DNA from: Prochilodus magdalenae
Taxonomy: Eukaryota > Chordata > Actinopteri > Characiformes > Prochilodontidae
DNA length: 64,000 nt
Direction: 5' to 3'
Assembly (NCBI GenBank): GCA_024036415.1
Contig: JAMWET010000624.1
Span: 62,001 to 126,000 of the forward strand
Part shown: in pieces, positions 1 to 10,428 of the stretch
Layout of the letters: the number at the start of each line of letters is the position of its first letter
Numbering within the stretch: position 1 is the stretch's first letter
Notes under the pieces: model-generated
The model's input: only the letters and a program-made list of their open reading frames with translations
The model's database searches: none
Told to the model about the DNA's origin: nothing
Position numbers and translations under genes: made by a program

Positions 1-935
1 TATATTGTATATTGCATGTAATGATCTCTGAGACTAGTATTAAGATATTAAGCACTTTCCCATGATCTGAAATCTACACATGCAGGTCCCAGTTGTTCGG
101 TTCAGTTATTACGTACAATCACAAACATTTACTTAATCCAGCCAGTTTTATAAGCCGAGAGTCAGGAGTCACCCCTGACGCTTTTACGGCCTTGTTTATT
201 GCAGTGTTGTTTTTGAGAGAAATCAGAAATCCCCCCACAGAACAGGCGGGTGATTCACTGAGGCCTTGTACATGTGATTGGGCCCCCGGACCCCCCCTTA
301 CCTATCCCGAGGGCCTATAAAAGGGTGTCATTCACATGCATTTAATATGACAGACAACAGAGCAACTGGCAAGGAATTAGGGAGGGTCATGGGCTCTCGG
401 AGGGGCATCAGTAGGGTGGGCATGACACCAAGCCTTTGACGCCACTGCATTTATCCCCCCCAGCTCTAGGACGATTCGGAGCGCAGTAAGATTCTGAGCT
501 CATGTTTTTAGATGAGGTCTCATTAACAAAGCCTAATTACATGACATGAAGCGATACAGTGGTCGCTGGGTTGTGTTGCTGGAACGGCTCTTTTGAGGGG
601 TCCAGCTGGGTTCTTCAGGCATGCTGGTTCTTCATTCCCCCGGTACTGCTCTTCCTCTCTGCTCATCACAAACAGCAGTGAGCTGCTTCTCAAGAAAGAA
701 GGCCAGTAATGTAGTTCTGATGGCACGCTACGCTCGTATGATGTCAATAGGTTGCACAGTATTTCTTAGTAATAGCTTTGAGCAACAGCTGTGCGGCTTT
801 GTCTGCGTGACTCGACTCGACTCAACTCCATGCCTTGTAATCTCTCTCCAGTTTAAAGACTTTTATTTATACACAGTATATACATATACACTCATCATCC
901 AAAGAATAGCAGCATCCAGAAGGAAGGCACACAGT
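1..935. other. low-copy non-coding stretch
   Basis: I see no recognisable gene, RNA or transposon here. It has a short C-rich run near 281-297 and ordinary mixed-composition sequence. The open frames are under 165 codons and have no domain-like content. Confidence 0.5.
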
Positions 936-1170
936 TCCTGCAGATTGCGCGGTGACACCAGGCCTTCGGGACTTTGCGTGACCACATACTGTTCATCTTG
1001 GTCCACGGTGCCTCCACACATTGATTCGTTGGATGTCTCCCCTAAGACAAAAGCGGGACTCACTACCTGGGCCATTGACAGTCTGGTACCACACCGTTGC
1101 AGTCTTTGGTGACGTTGCCGTGGTGTTAAGGACAGTCGTCGTAATGGTCTGCATGCATGTAGACTGCTTT
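936..1170 (-). mobile_element. Tc1-like family B, internal fragment
   Basis: The sequence matches, in reverse orientation, the middle of the family B copies at 19.6, 30.3 and 53.3 kb. Shared landmarks are the CACAGTTCCTGCAGAT block, the CCACGGTGCCTCCACACA block and the GGTGTTAAGGACAGTCGT block. It is cut at both ends and more diverged than the other copies, so it is an old fragment. Read on the minus strand it covers the remnant of the transposase block around the catalytic Asp. Confidence 0.75.
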
Positions 1171-1244
1171 CAGACTCTTCTCTGAGGCATTCTTCCAAAT
1201 GGAGTCCAAATGGAAAGAGAATGGACTGAGAATCGTCCAGCAAC

Positions 1245-1490
1245 CAAAACTATCCAGCCTACAGCGTCTTGTAGGGGCAGCATCTTTGACCACTGATGAA
1301 GGACTAGAGGATGACCAACACTGCACTGTGCAGCAGCAGATGAGCTATCGTCTCTGACTGTCCATCTACAAGGTGGACCAGCAAGGTAGGAGTGTCTAAT
1401 AGAGTGGACAGTGAGTGGACACCACACACACTAACACACCACCAGTGTCAGTGTCACTGCAGCGCTGAGAATGATCCACCAACCACAACC
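1245..1490. repeat. dispersed teleost repeat (family I)
   Basis: The stretch carries words that I recall as part of a very common repeat in otophysan fishes: GCAGATGAGCTATCGTCTCT, then CTACAAGGTGGACCA, GTGTCTAATAGAGTGGACAG and CTGAGAATGATCCACCA. It occurs once in this window, so its boundaries are estimates. The class of element is not clear from the sequence. The identification comes from memory and was not searched. Confidence 0.5.
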
Positions 1491-1735
1491 ATCCAGACCT
1501 CCATAGTGTTGAGGTGTCTCTCACAGTGGATGAAAGACGGACAGAAACACGTGGATGTTCTCAGATCTGAAGCAGGAGTGGAACATGATGTTCTCCTGTC
1601 TCTCGAGGATAAAAGAGCTGTTTATCTAATATTTAATGGGGGGGACAGTGTTAGAAGTTCCACCAGGTCCTCCAGGTGGCCATTTCTCACTCATCGCATT
1701 TTGATGTTCTCCTTCCTTCCCAAAACTAACTGCTG
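1486..1735 (-). mobile_element. Tc1-like family D, fragment
   Basis: The words TAGTGTTGAGGTGTCT, GGACAGAAACAC and CTCCAGGTGGCC parallel the family D copy at 8.8-9.4 kb in the same order and orientation. In that copy the transposase sense runs on the minus strand. No terminal repeat is visible here. It directly follows repeat I, and the two may be parts of one insertion. Confidence 0.6.
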
Positions 1736-2190
1736 AGGTTTAACAGTGAGACTGAGACCTACGGTATGGCCTAAAATCTGGCATGCCGCCTATCAAATGT
1801 ATAGAAATGGGGCTATACCTTATACATTACGCTACACTGGGACTAAAACAACACAGGACTCCTGTTGTGAGGTCCTTACAATGAGATCATTGTGATGAAG
1901 TCAGCTGTGCGGTAAAGGTGTGTCCAGTGTGCCCTGGTTTAAAAACCAATACAACCCAACATTTTTTTTACATCATTAAGAAAGCTTGGGCTTTAGGACT
2001 AAACGAGTTCTGTTCTGACTGGCTGATCTGTATCCTGGGCTGAAACACTCACGTAACTTCAGTGTCAATAGCAGGTAATCCCTCTACGAGCACAGCTTAT
2101 TACAGCTTTGATTGGATTTGGCAAGGTGGCTTATGTTTTGTCTCCATACTACAGTTATTAGTGTTTTCATGATATGGTTTTATCTCTATA
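1736..2190. other. low-copy non-coding stretch
   Basis: I see nothing recognisable here. It ends at the first unit of the minisatellite. Confidence 0.5.
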
Positions 2191-3124
2191 GCATTGGCCC
2201 AACATGTCAGCATTGGCCCAACATGTCAGCATTGGCCCAACATGCCAGCATTGGCCCAACATGCCAGCATTGGCCCAACATGTCAGCATTGGGCCAACAT
2301 GCCAGCATTGGAAAAAACCAGCATTGGCCCAACAATCCAGCATTTGCCCAACATGCCAGCATTGGGCCAACATGCCAGCATTGGCCCAACATGCCAGCAT
2401 TGGCCCAACATGGCAGCATTGGCCAAACATGCCAGCATTGGCCCAACATGTCAGCATTAGCCCAAAATGCCAGCCTTGGCCCAACATGGCAGCATTGGCC
2501 CAACATGCCAGCCTTGGCCCAACATACATTGGCCCAACATGTCAGCACTGGAACATGCCAGCATTGGCCCAACATGCCATCATTGGAAAACAATGCAAGA
2601 ATTGGCCCAAAATGCTAGGATTGGGACATGTCAGCATTGGCCCAACATGCCAGCATTGGCCCAACAATCCAGCATTGGCCTAAAATATCAGCATTGGCCC
2701 AACATGCCAGCCTTGGCCCAACATTCATTGACCCAACATGTCAGCATTGGAACATGCCAGCATTGGCCCAACATGCCATCATTGAAAAAATGCAAGCATT
2801 GGCCCAACATGCTAGCATTGGAACATGTCAGCATTGGCCCAACATGCCAGCATTGGAACATGCCAGGATTGGCCCAAGATGCTAGCATTGGAACATGTCA
2901 GCATTGGCCCAACATGTCAGCATTGGAACATGCCAGCATTGGCCCAACACGCCATCATTGAAAAAATGCAAGCATTGGCCCAACATGCTAGCATTGGAAC
3001 ATGTCAGCATTGGCCCAACATGCCAGCATTGGAACATGCCAGGATTGGCCCAAGATGCTAGCACTGGAACATGTCAGCACTGGAACATGGCAGCATTGGC
3101 CCAACATGGCAGCATTGGCCCGAC
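2191..3124. repeat. 19-bp minisatellite array
   Basis: About 930 bp is built from a 19-bp unit of the form GCATTGGCCCAACATGYCA, with variants in which GGCCC is shortened (units with GGAACATG) or a base is changed. The left part is the most regular. The right part consists of composite units of alternating long and short variants. Long open frames exist on both strands only because the repeat has few stop codons; they encode monotonous HWPNM or CWANAGM peptides and are not genes. Each unit carries ATTGG, the inverse of a CCAAT core. Confidence 0.97.
2739..3064. repeat. 176-bp higher-order duplication inside the minisatellite
   Basis: The distinctive ATTGAAAAAATGCAAGC variant occurs at about 2781 and again at about 2957, exactly 176 bp apart. 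The flanking units match in order, including the AACATGCCAGGATTGGCC and AAGATGCTAGCA variants. This shows that a multi-unit block was duplicated recently compared with divergence between single units. Confidence 0.9.
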
Positions 3125-4180
3125 ACTCAATCAGACAACGGTAACTGCAGTCCTGTGAGCACTTGCAGGCCTTATTTGTTTGTACACTGGCAGACTTAGC
3201 AAAAGGGTTTACTTCAATAAGAACAGCTCAGGAAGGTTTTCCTGACCCTCGGGCCACAGCAGTGCATATATATGATATCATTCCACTTTGTGAGTAGCTG
3301 TGTTCTAATAACAGCTCCCGTCCTCTTCATGCAATATTTACACTCCTCATATTGTGCCCACATTTCCAGGCCTGCTCACACGTTACGCGATATCACACGG
3401 GACGCTGTCGTCAGGATGCCGTTCGGTGGCACGCCGTCCAGATGGTGCACCATAGGATGTGGTGGAGCCGGCAATAAATAAATTTCCACATTTAAATGAA
3501 AGGAAGAGGAAAAGGAGAGTCGATCAAAGACCCCCGGCGTTCTGAGACAGGTACCAATTATGCCCCGGCTCAAATATTTACCACAGGGCCCTTCCTTTCC
3601 TCCTGCATGGCTTTCATATCGTGGACAGTGGTAAGGGGGTAAAAAGCCCCACTTTGATCAGGCTGATATTTCAACATCCAGCCTATGCCAATGCACGCTC
3701 GCTCATGCTAACGCGCTAAGCCCGTGCACGCACACACATGCATGCTAACATGCTCATATGGCCACATGTGCAGCCAATTAGCAGCAAAGTGTTTATGGGG
3801 AGGCCAGATGAGTTTCACACAGGGCTCGCAGCTCCCCTGGTGCTTTTGACGGCTTACAGCTTTGACCTCCTCTCAGCACGCCGCGGAGCGCTAACGGAAA
3901 CGCTGTTTAAACGCTTCTCCGGATTAAGGGTGTTCGTAGAAAGACCCGGTTTAGCCACGCGAGGTTGCGTTTCCTGTAAATCCTGAGGGATCCGGGCGAC
4001 TGACTCGGATTTGTCGGGTGAAGAAGGTTAATGTTTGTTGGATTTGGCAGACAGTCTGCGGCCTTGAACTTGACCTCATGTAGCATCTAGACATCGTTTC
4101 CGGCTAGCTCGTCCTCAGGCTGTCCTGATATTCAACATCCAATATTCAATATCAGTCATACATGACGAGCAGCCTCAGGG
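3125..4180. other. low-copy non-coding stretch
   Basis: No gene or repeat family is recognised. The stretch has scattered CATGCTAAC words, common in fish intergenic DNA, and a 249-bp open frame (3738-3986) without domain-like content. Confidence 0.5.
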
Positions 4181-5330
4181 CTAGGTCATACGGGTTGCAG
4201 TGATACCTGATTCCACAGCACCATTGTTATCTGTCTGTTTCTTCTTCTCCTTTTCTTCATCTTCTTCTCCTTCTTTCTCCTCTTCTTCATCTTCTTCTCC
4301 TTCTTTCTTCTCTTCTTCATCTTCTTCTCCTTCTACCTCAACTTCTTCTCCTTCTTGGTCCTCTTCTTCATCTTCTCCTCTTTCTTGCTCATCTTCTTCT
4401 CCTTCTTCCTCCTCTTCTTCATCTTCTTCTCCTTCTTGTTTCTCTTCTTCATCTTCTTCTCCTTCTTCCTCCTCTTCTTCTCCTTCTTGCTCCTCTACTT
4501 CATCTTTTCCTTTCTTGCTCCTCTTCTTCATCTTCTTCTCCTTCTTGCTCCTCTTCCATCTTCTTCTCCTTTATTCCTCCTCTTCTTCATCTTCTTCTTC
4601 TCCTTCTTCCTCCTCTTCTTCATCTTCTTCTACCTCTCGCTCCTCTTCATCTTCTCCTCTTTCTTGCTCCTCTTCTTCATCTTCTCCTCTTCTTGCTCTT
4701 CTTCTTCATCTTCTCCTCCTTCTTGCTCCTCTTCTTCATCTTCCTCTCCTTCTTCCTCCTCTTCTTCATCTTCTTCTTCAACTTCTTGCTCCTCTTCATC
4801 TTCTCCTCCTTCTTGCTCCTCCTCATCTTCTTCTTCATCTTCTCCTCCTTCTTGCTCCTCTTATTCATCTTCTTCCTCCTCTTCATCTTCTTCTACTTCT
4901 TGCTCCTCTTCTTTTTTCTTTTTCTCTTCTTCTCCTCCTTCTTCTACTCATTTTCTTCTTCTTCCTTTTCTTCATCTCCTTTGTCTCCTTCCTCTTCTTC
5001 ATCTTCTTCTTCTCCTTTTTCCCTTTAGTCTTGTTCTTATCTTTAGTCTTCTCCTTATTTATCTCCTTCTTCTTCTCCTTCTTTTTCTTTTTTGTAGTCT
5101 TCTGCTTCTAATTGGTATTCCTTTTTTTTGACGGCAATTTCCTTTGAGATACTTGCATAGTCCCAACTCTGGAATGTTCCTCCTGCGCGGGAATGGTGTG
5201 CTTGTATACGTGTGTTTGATCTGACGTACAGTCTTCATATAAACTCTGTTAAACTCTGAAAGTTTCCCATTAAGAAAGAAGGGAGTGGAAAAGTACCACT
5301 GCTCGACCGACAGACACTGTTACACATACA
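4180..5330. mobile_element. dispersed repeat H, copy 1, with an expanded pyrimidine tract
   Basis: Sequence on both sides of the pyrimidine tract matches a second copy at 21.85-22.17 kb. Before the tract both have a CCATTGTTAT / CTATTGTTGT block. After it both have CCAACTCYGGAATG, then GGAATGGTGTGCTTG, TACGTGT, a run reading TTTCCC(A/G)TTAAGAA, and finally a CTGTTMMAMC / ACAGACA block. The element class is unknown. Its boundaries are estimated from where similarity fades. Confidence 0.65.
4232..5107. repeat. pyrimidine-rich tract of about 875 bp
   Basis: The plus strand is almost pure C and T for roughly 875 bases. It is made of CTT, CTC and TCC triplets punctuated by CATC, with a recurrent CTTCTTCATCTTCTTCTCC phrase. 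Several long frames on both strands (Ser/Phe/Leu-rich on plus, Lys/Glu-rich on minus) are artefacts of the three-base rhythm. Long mirror-like pyrimidine tracts of this kind can form triplex (H-DNA) structures, which is general knowledge and not shown here. Confidence 0.97.
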
Positions 5331-5845
5331 CTATCGCAGGGTAGACCCCAAGCAGTCCGACCCACACTCCATCCCCATCCCTCATTCCTCCCATAGAGTC
5401 CCATTCATTTTCAACCCCTGTTGTTTCCTTTAACCTACAGCCACCAAACTGCATGTACTGACTCAGGACAAAACCCCAAAGTCTAATCCACAGCCATACT
5501 GACCTGCATTCCTCTATAATTGCTTGTTCATCCCTTGTTCTTCCCATAGACATTTTCAGCAATACCTCCATGCAATCGCTCTGCATTTTTTTTCCAGAAA
5601 TGCACTTTTCTAGATGCCATGGTAGCTCTGTACCACAGTTTTAGTTTAAGATTATTAAAATCTAACTCAGGTGAGTGGAGTAGGAAGTACAACCATTTTA
5701 ATATACAGCCTAATATACTGATTAATGGGAAGCATGATGGTCAGTTATGTTATTCCCTCATTATTACACTTACCAAAGTAAGCAGAAATCAACACCAGAG
5801 GTGATTTCCCATGGGGCACGTACATATGGGATCTATTAACTCTCT
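5331..5845. other. low-copy non-coding stretch
   Basis: No feature is recognised. The short open frames show no domain-like content. Confidence 0.45.
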
Positions 5846-6620
5846 ATAACGAAGTCCAAAGGACTTAACTGGAAAAGAGTCAAGCCATCATTGGTTGGAA
5901 AAATCAAAGCCAGTCCAGCTGAGAGATAGCAAATGGCACGTACGTTTAAAAGAGTGAACGGACTGGTGAGCTCAGATAGGCCTGGGGAACCAAGAGAGGA
6001 TGCATTGTGTCCCTGTAGCAGAACACCCCCTTCAAACCGGGCCAAATCACAAACACTCTCCGGAAGGAAGGCCTAGCTGTGTTACAGTCAAGAACCATAG
6101 AAGACTATCAGGGTGAATACAGAGGGTTTACCACAAGACCTGAACGACAACGTGAGATCAGAACAACAAGAAAAGAGAAGTATGCAGTAGGATAATAAGC
6201 GGCTGGTGATCCAAAGCATACTGCACCATCTACGAAGCATGGTGGCGGTAGTGTTAGTGTCTGACTGCCAATGGAACTGGTTCCTTTGTGTTTATTGATG
6301 ATGTGTGCTCAGATTCAGCCTGATAGATCGTGGTTCAACACTGAGTGGATGGTGCAGATGGACAATGACCTCACATAACGATCACATGACTCCAGTTCAT
6401 TGGAACGTGGCTTTTCAAAAAACAAGCAGGGCCTGAAATAGGACCTGGAGTAAAGGCCAAGAAGAGCATCACCAGGGAATCAACCCAGGCTACTGTGATG
6501 TCTAGGGCTGACGGAAGCGAGTATTAAAAACGACTATTCAATTTATGATTTTAATTTCTAATTTCTGTCACATCACTTCGGTCCTCCTACAAGGGTATGG
6601 ACTCCTGTTCACATGACTTG
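5846..6620 (+). mobile_element. degenerate Tc1/mariner element
   Basis: The plus strand follows the order of a Tc1-like transposon. The block at about 5905-6000 resembles the helix-turn-helix region. GGTGAATACAGAGGGTTTACC lies at about 6111. GATCCAAAGCATACTGCACC and CATGGTGGCGGTAGTGTTAG lie at 6210-6262, and CTGACTGCCAATGGAACTGG follows. Next come a GGTGCAGATGGACAATGACC block (the MVQMDND catalytic-Asp region) and AGAGCATCACCAGGGAATCA near the end. The frame is broken repeatedly and a stretch between the second Asp and the C-terminus is missing. It is a dead copy of a family distinct from A-D. Confidence 0.75.
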
Positions 6621-6902
6621 GAAGCAAGTATGCTCCAATAAGAGCACACTGAGCTCATATTCATTCTTTAATTTTTATATCTGTGCTGTGGTGGGCAGCT
6701 TACATAACAATAACATTTAGGGACCACCCTGCATCTTGTTTTCACCTCTGGATAAGCATGCTAATTCACTTCTACGCTTATACGGCGGAGGTTACGATTT
6801 CGTTTAGCTGGTGAGGACAATACGCTAATCCAGCCACCGTTGAAAAGTTGTCTCAACTTTCCACATTTACCCGAATAATCTGCCCCTTTTATCAGATTAG
6901 TG

Positions 6903-6933
<31 letters not shown>

Positions 6934-7428
6934 CCTCCTTCCACAGATTTAGCCTCTCGCTAGCTCATTACATCACTTTGGGAGCCGTCTGCTTCTCTCA
7001 GCCAGGTTCAGCGGAGCGCTGGCGAATCCATCCGTTCCGATGGCTGTTGATGTTTTTCTCCTGAGGGATTTGCAGCAGATTTGAGAGCTCATTTCTTTAA
7101 GTGGGCGAGTTAATCGGATGGGAAACGCCGCTTTATGGGGCCGAGGCATGCACAGGTGGGGCAGATGTGCTCTCCAGGGTGGGTGCAAAGCTGGCCTTCT
7201 GGACCGATTTAGTCCCAGCTCCACCTACCTGACTTCCGAGATGAACTGTTAGAAAAGTGCGAGGCTGACATGAGATCAGTGTACGAGACCAACGCCTCGT
7301 CTCGGAGAGGGCGGAGGTCAAGCTGGGAGGTACTAATGGGAATCAGATGCGTGTGTGGAGTGGATGTTTCATCCGGGTTTTCCAGTGCTTTCCTTACCAT
7401 CACTCTATTTGAGTTCACCGGAATACAC
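6621..7428. other. low-copy stretch with a CT microsatellite
   Basis: A short (CT)n run lies at 6902-6929. The following 300 bases (about 6940-7250) are mixed-composition, free of known repeats and look like low-copy conserved-type sequence, but no exon can be supported. Confidence 0.45.
6902..6929. repeat. (CT)n microsatellite
   Basis: About 14 uninterrupted CT dinucleotides. Confidence 0.95.
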
Positions 7429-7429
7429 T

Positions 7430-7912
7430 GTGACATACCCAATAGCACCAACCTCCACCAGCACCAACAACAGCTGTGGCTGGATTGGGCATGGACTAGA
7501 CGAGTTTCTGGATGTAGCTATCAGTGTTCAGACTGATGCACCAAAGCACCAAAGAACTGGTCAGGTGGTCCAGATTTGGTGGAGGCCTTCCCTGACACAA
7601 TTCCAAGGAGAATTCCCTGTAGGCTGGGATTTTATCCACTGCTGGTAGACCCGTATGACCGTATGCTTCCATACACCTGCAGATTCAGCTACTTCCTTCA
7701 CACTATGGTCTTTGGCCACGCCCACATGCAGTCCCTCCTTTCAGCCAATCATTAACATCTGCTCTGGAGCCATTTTCCACACATGGAACAAGACATTCCC
7801 TGCACTGTAGCACCTCTTCCCAATCTATGGATCCCGTCACTCACACCCCATGGGAATTTATAACCCCATCCTCGTCGCACAGCGCCATCTGCAGGAGCCT
7901 GAAGTTATTAAT
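7430..7912 (-). mobile_element. Tc1-like family A, copy 1
   Basis: The copy is in reverse orientation relative to the transposase. On the minus strand it carries a helix-turn-helix relic (VKEVAESAGVWK then TVIRVYQQW in the best copies) preceded by a short leader. An abrupt jump then leads to the C-terminal region, so the catalytic core is absent. The words GGGAATTCTCCTYGGAAT and CCAGCAGTGGATAAAATCCC are shared with copies at 11.9, 16.1, 49.7 and 58.2 kb. Its right edge has GCGCCATCTGCAGGAGCCTG, also seen in copy 3. Confidence 0.85.
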
Positions 7913-7989
7913 TAGGAACGGGGGAATGTAATAGTATCAGTCATCATCAGCAACATTTGGTAGAATTCCTTCAGTGAACGGAAAATCAT

Positions 7990-8262
7990 AAGTTCCCAAA
8001 ACTGGGGCCCTAACAACCACCTGGAACACTTGGTAGACACACCAACACCGTCCCCACCAGATATGCTAGGCTATGATGGTCTGAAAGGAGGTGCAACTGT
8101 TCAACAAGCGCCTCACTGAGAAGAGGACACACACACATCCAACCAAGAAGGTGGTGTTCCGAGAACAATGGCCTGAATGACCACCCCAGAGTCCAGAACC
8201 TGAACATCACTTAGAGTGTTTGGGGTGGATGGTGAGAAGAAGCAGAAAACGGCTTCTAGGAC
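7990..8262 (+). mobile_element. Tc1-like family D, copy 2
   Basis: Plus-strand similarity to the 51.2-kb copy starts at CCTAACAACCACCTGGAA. It continues through GGTCTGAAAGGAGGTG, GAGGACACACACACATCCAA and CCCAGAGTCCAGAACCTGAA, ending with GATGGTGAGAAGAAGCAGAA. The block that follows PRVQNLNIT normally encodes ECVWG with the catalytic Glu. Here it reads TAGAGTGTTTGG, so the Glu codon is destroyed. This copy has only one unit of the 42-bp block that is expanded about twentyfold at 51.5 kb. Confidence 0.8.
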
Positions 8263-8820
8263 GGAGCTTCAGAGGTGTGGCTGTAAAGGTGAACCTCACG
8301 GTGAAGAGTGGACATTATAAGGCTCCCTGGAAGATGGACAACTCTGTTTTGATGGCGGTTCTGACGGGCTTGACCGCTCTGAAGGCAAGCTCGGATTCTG
8401 GGTCTCTAAATTCGCTACGTGCATATATTGCCATTGTGTGCTCTATATTCTCCAGAGTCCTCATTTGGTGGCCGTCTCCCTTCATGTCAACCCTCCACTG
8501 ATCCTCGCTGTACTGTCAGCTATCATTGACTTGTCCTCGTCTTTTTGCGTCATTCCCATGGCTCCGGCGCTTTGATCCGGGGCGCTCCACTCTCCGAGGC
8601 AGACTTCAGTCCCAGTGCGAATGGGGCTTGGGACTGAGCTCGGGTCCGTGGAGGGGGGCCCAGCGATGGAGAAGACTCTTATTTGACGTTAGTGAATAGC
8701 CCCATGCTGGAGATTAACGAGAGAGCGTAGACCCGTGGTGGTGGTGGTGGTGGCTGGGTTTCTAAGGGGGCCTTATTAACTCCTCCACGCTGAAGATGAA
8801 TGGATGGGTCTGGGTGGGTA
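8263..8820. other. low-copy stretch
   Basis: No gene is recognised. A short GGT repeat lies at about 8736-8753. Confidence 0.45.
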
Positions 8821-8822
8821 TA

Positions 8823-9414
8823 CAGTACTGTGCAGAAGTAAGAGACCAGCTTTCGTTGATTTCATATCCAGGCAAAACGGCCATAAGCTCAAGCGGATAC
8901 AATCAAATGTTTTGGCCCTTAGTGTGTCCACTCCTTATTACATCTTCCAGTCTTTACAGGAGACTCACTTTGAGTTCCACAACCTCCAAAATTCAGTTGG
9001 GGAAGTTGGTTTAGATTCCAAATAACCCCAAACACATTCAGTGGTGTTGAGGTTCTGGACTCTGGGGTGGTCAATAGGCGTATTGTTGTAAGAGCACCAG
9101 CACCAGCTTCTTTCTTTGATGTGTGTGGAGCTTCTTGAACGGCCACACCCCCTTTCAGACCTCTGTAGTGTTGAGGCGTCTTCTTACAGTGGAACATGGA
9201 TGGACAGAAACACCTGTGGATGTTCCCTCAGATCCGAAACAAGGGTGGGGGACAGTTTTGAGGGTCTACCTGGTCTTCCAGGTGGCTGTTAGGAGTATTT
9301 TTCTCTGTAGCTTTATGAACTCCAGTTTTGGACAGTCCTCTTTTGGTTGCCTGTGGGTTATCTTGTCTCTAATGTCCCCTGAAATATTTTTTCTCTGATG
9401 TTTGCACAGTACTG
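8823..9414 (-). mobile_element. Tc1-like family D, copy 3 with both ends
   Basis: Terminal inverted repeats are visible: CAGTACTGTGCA at the left end and its complement at the right end. TA dinucleotides lie at both outer edges (8821-8822 and 9415-9416), as expected for Tc1/mariner insertion. On the minus strand an open frame (8919-9197) carries QNLNTTECVWGYLE, which matches the catalytic-Glu region of Tc1-like transposases. The region with the two catalytic Asp residues is missing, and upstream codons resemble the N-terminal DNA-binding part. At about 590 bp it is an internally deleted, non-autonomous copy. Confidence 0.85.
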
Positions 9415-9416
9415 TA

Positions 9417-9890
9417 CAGAGAACCTCAACATTATGTGGACTGTATGGACAAACTTTACATATGGTGGCTCTCTAATGAAAACCATGTATCTCCATTTTG
9501 GTCGATGTTTACTTTTCTGCACCTGCTGTTTACACTGTGGAGATTTTATGATGAATGGGCCAACAGAGATGACCCGAACCTGCCTGGAAGAAGGTCTGGT
9601 TCCATTGACTTCTATTTAAAGCTGCCATTTTGGAGACACTGGTGAGGAGGATTCTTGAAAGCCGTTATTTGAAGGCAGGTTGAAATGTAGATACATGGAA
9701 CAGATGAAATAGGATATGTTTAACAAACAGAGGCCCGTTACAGATTTGTGGGATTAAAATAAATAATAAATAATAATTCATTAATGTTTTTTTCAATGTG
9801 ATGCTGTATGTTATGATTTTGGTAACACTCTCTTTCACAGTTACTTACGTTCTAGATATTAAGATGGTACGTTTCTAAACACTAGATACT
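9417..9890. other. low-copy stretch
   Basis: No gene is supported. The phrase TTCCATTGACTTCTATTTAA with CCATTTTGGAGA partly recurs at about 32.13-32.20 kb, so a short unclassified repeat may lie at 9590-9640. Confidence 0.35.
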
Positions 9891-9892
9891 TA

Positions 9893-10426
9893 CAGGGGTT
9901 GGACAATGAAACTGAAACACCTGTCATTTTTAGTGTGGGAGGTCTCATGGCTAAATTGGACCAGCCTGGTGGCCAATCTTCATTAACTGCACATTGCACC
10001 AGTAAGAGCAGAGTGTGAAGGTTCAGTTAGCAGGTAAGAGCACAGTTCTGCTCAAAATACTGCAATGCACACAGCATTATGGGTGACATACCAGAGTTCA
10101 AAAGAGGACAGATTGTTGGTGCACGTCTTGCTGGCGCATCTGTGACCAAGACAGCAAGTCTTTGTGATGTATCAAGAGCCACGGTATCCAGGGTAATGTC
10201 AGCATACCACCAAGAAGGACGAACCTCCACCAGCATCACGTAGTGACCTGGCCACTATCCTGCAAGAAGAATGGCTTAAAATCCCTCTGACCACTGTGCA
10301 GGACGCAGTATATGTCATTCCCAAGACCAACTGACGCTGTATTGGCTGCAAAAGGAGGCCCTACACCATACTAATAAATGATTGTGGTCTAAAACCAGGT
10401 GTTTCAGTTTCATTGTCCAACCCCTG
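9893..10426 (+). mobile_element. Tc1-like family C, copy 1 (complete ends)
   Basis: This 534-bp element has perfect 31-bp terminal inverted repeats beginning CAGGGGTTGGACAATGAAAC (9893-9923 and 10396-10426). Each is flanked by a TA target duplication. Inside it keeps the start of a transposase (10079-10243) and the very end, TDAVLAAKGGPTPY followed by stop, at 10312-10374. The catalytic DDE core between them is gone. Perfect repeats and clean ends mark this as a comparatively young copy. It would need transposase from a full-length relative. Confidence 0.95.
10079..10243 (+). pseudogene. Tc1 transposase N-terminal remnant, 54 codons
   Basis: This short open frame begins MGDIPEFKRGQIVGARLAG. 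It continues with a helix-turn-helix segment, VTKTASLCDVSRATVSRVM (residues 22-40), then SAYHQEGRTSTSIT and a TAG stop. The helix-turn-helix is the DNA-binding part that recognises Tc1 transposon ends. No catalytic residues remain because of the internal deletion. The frame is intact from ATG to the deletion point. It could in principle make a DNA-binding peptide, but nothing shows that it is expressed. Confidence 0.85.
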
Positions 10427-10428
10427 TA

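Noticed and set aside
2191..3124. CRISPR-like array
   Set aside because: Units are directly abutting with no unique spacers, and the genome is eukaryotic.
2112..3158. Repeated HWPNM and CWANAGM frames
   Set aside because: Products of the 19-bp minisatellite, present on both strands and in several frames.
4181..5131. Long Ser/Phe/Leu-rich and Lys/Glu-rich frames
   Set aside because: They are translations of the pyrimidine microsatellite and its complement.
10079..10374. Functional small transposase gene in family C
   Set aside because: The DDE catalytic core is missing. Only the DNA-binding part and the last 20 codons remain, separated by a stop.
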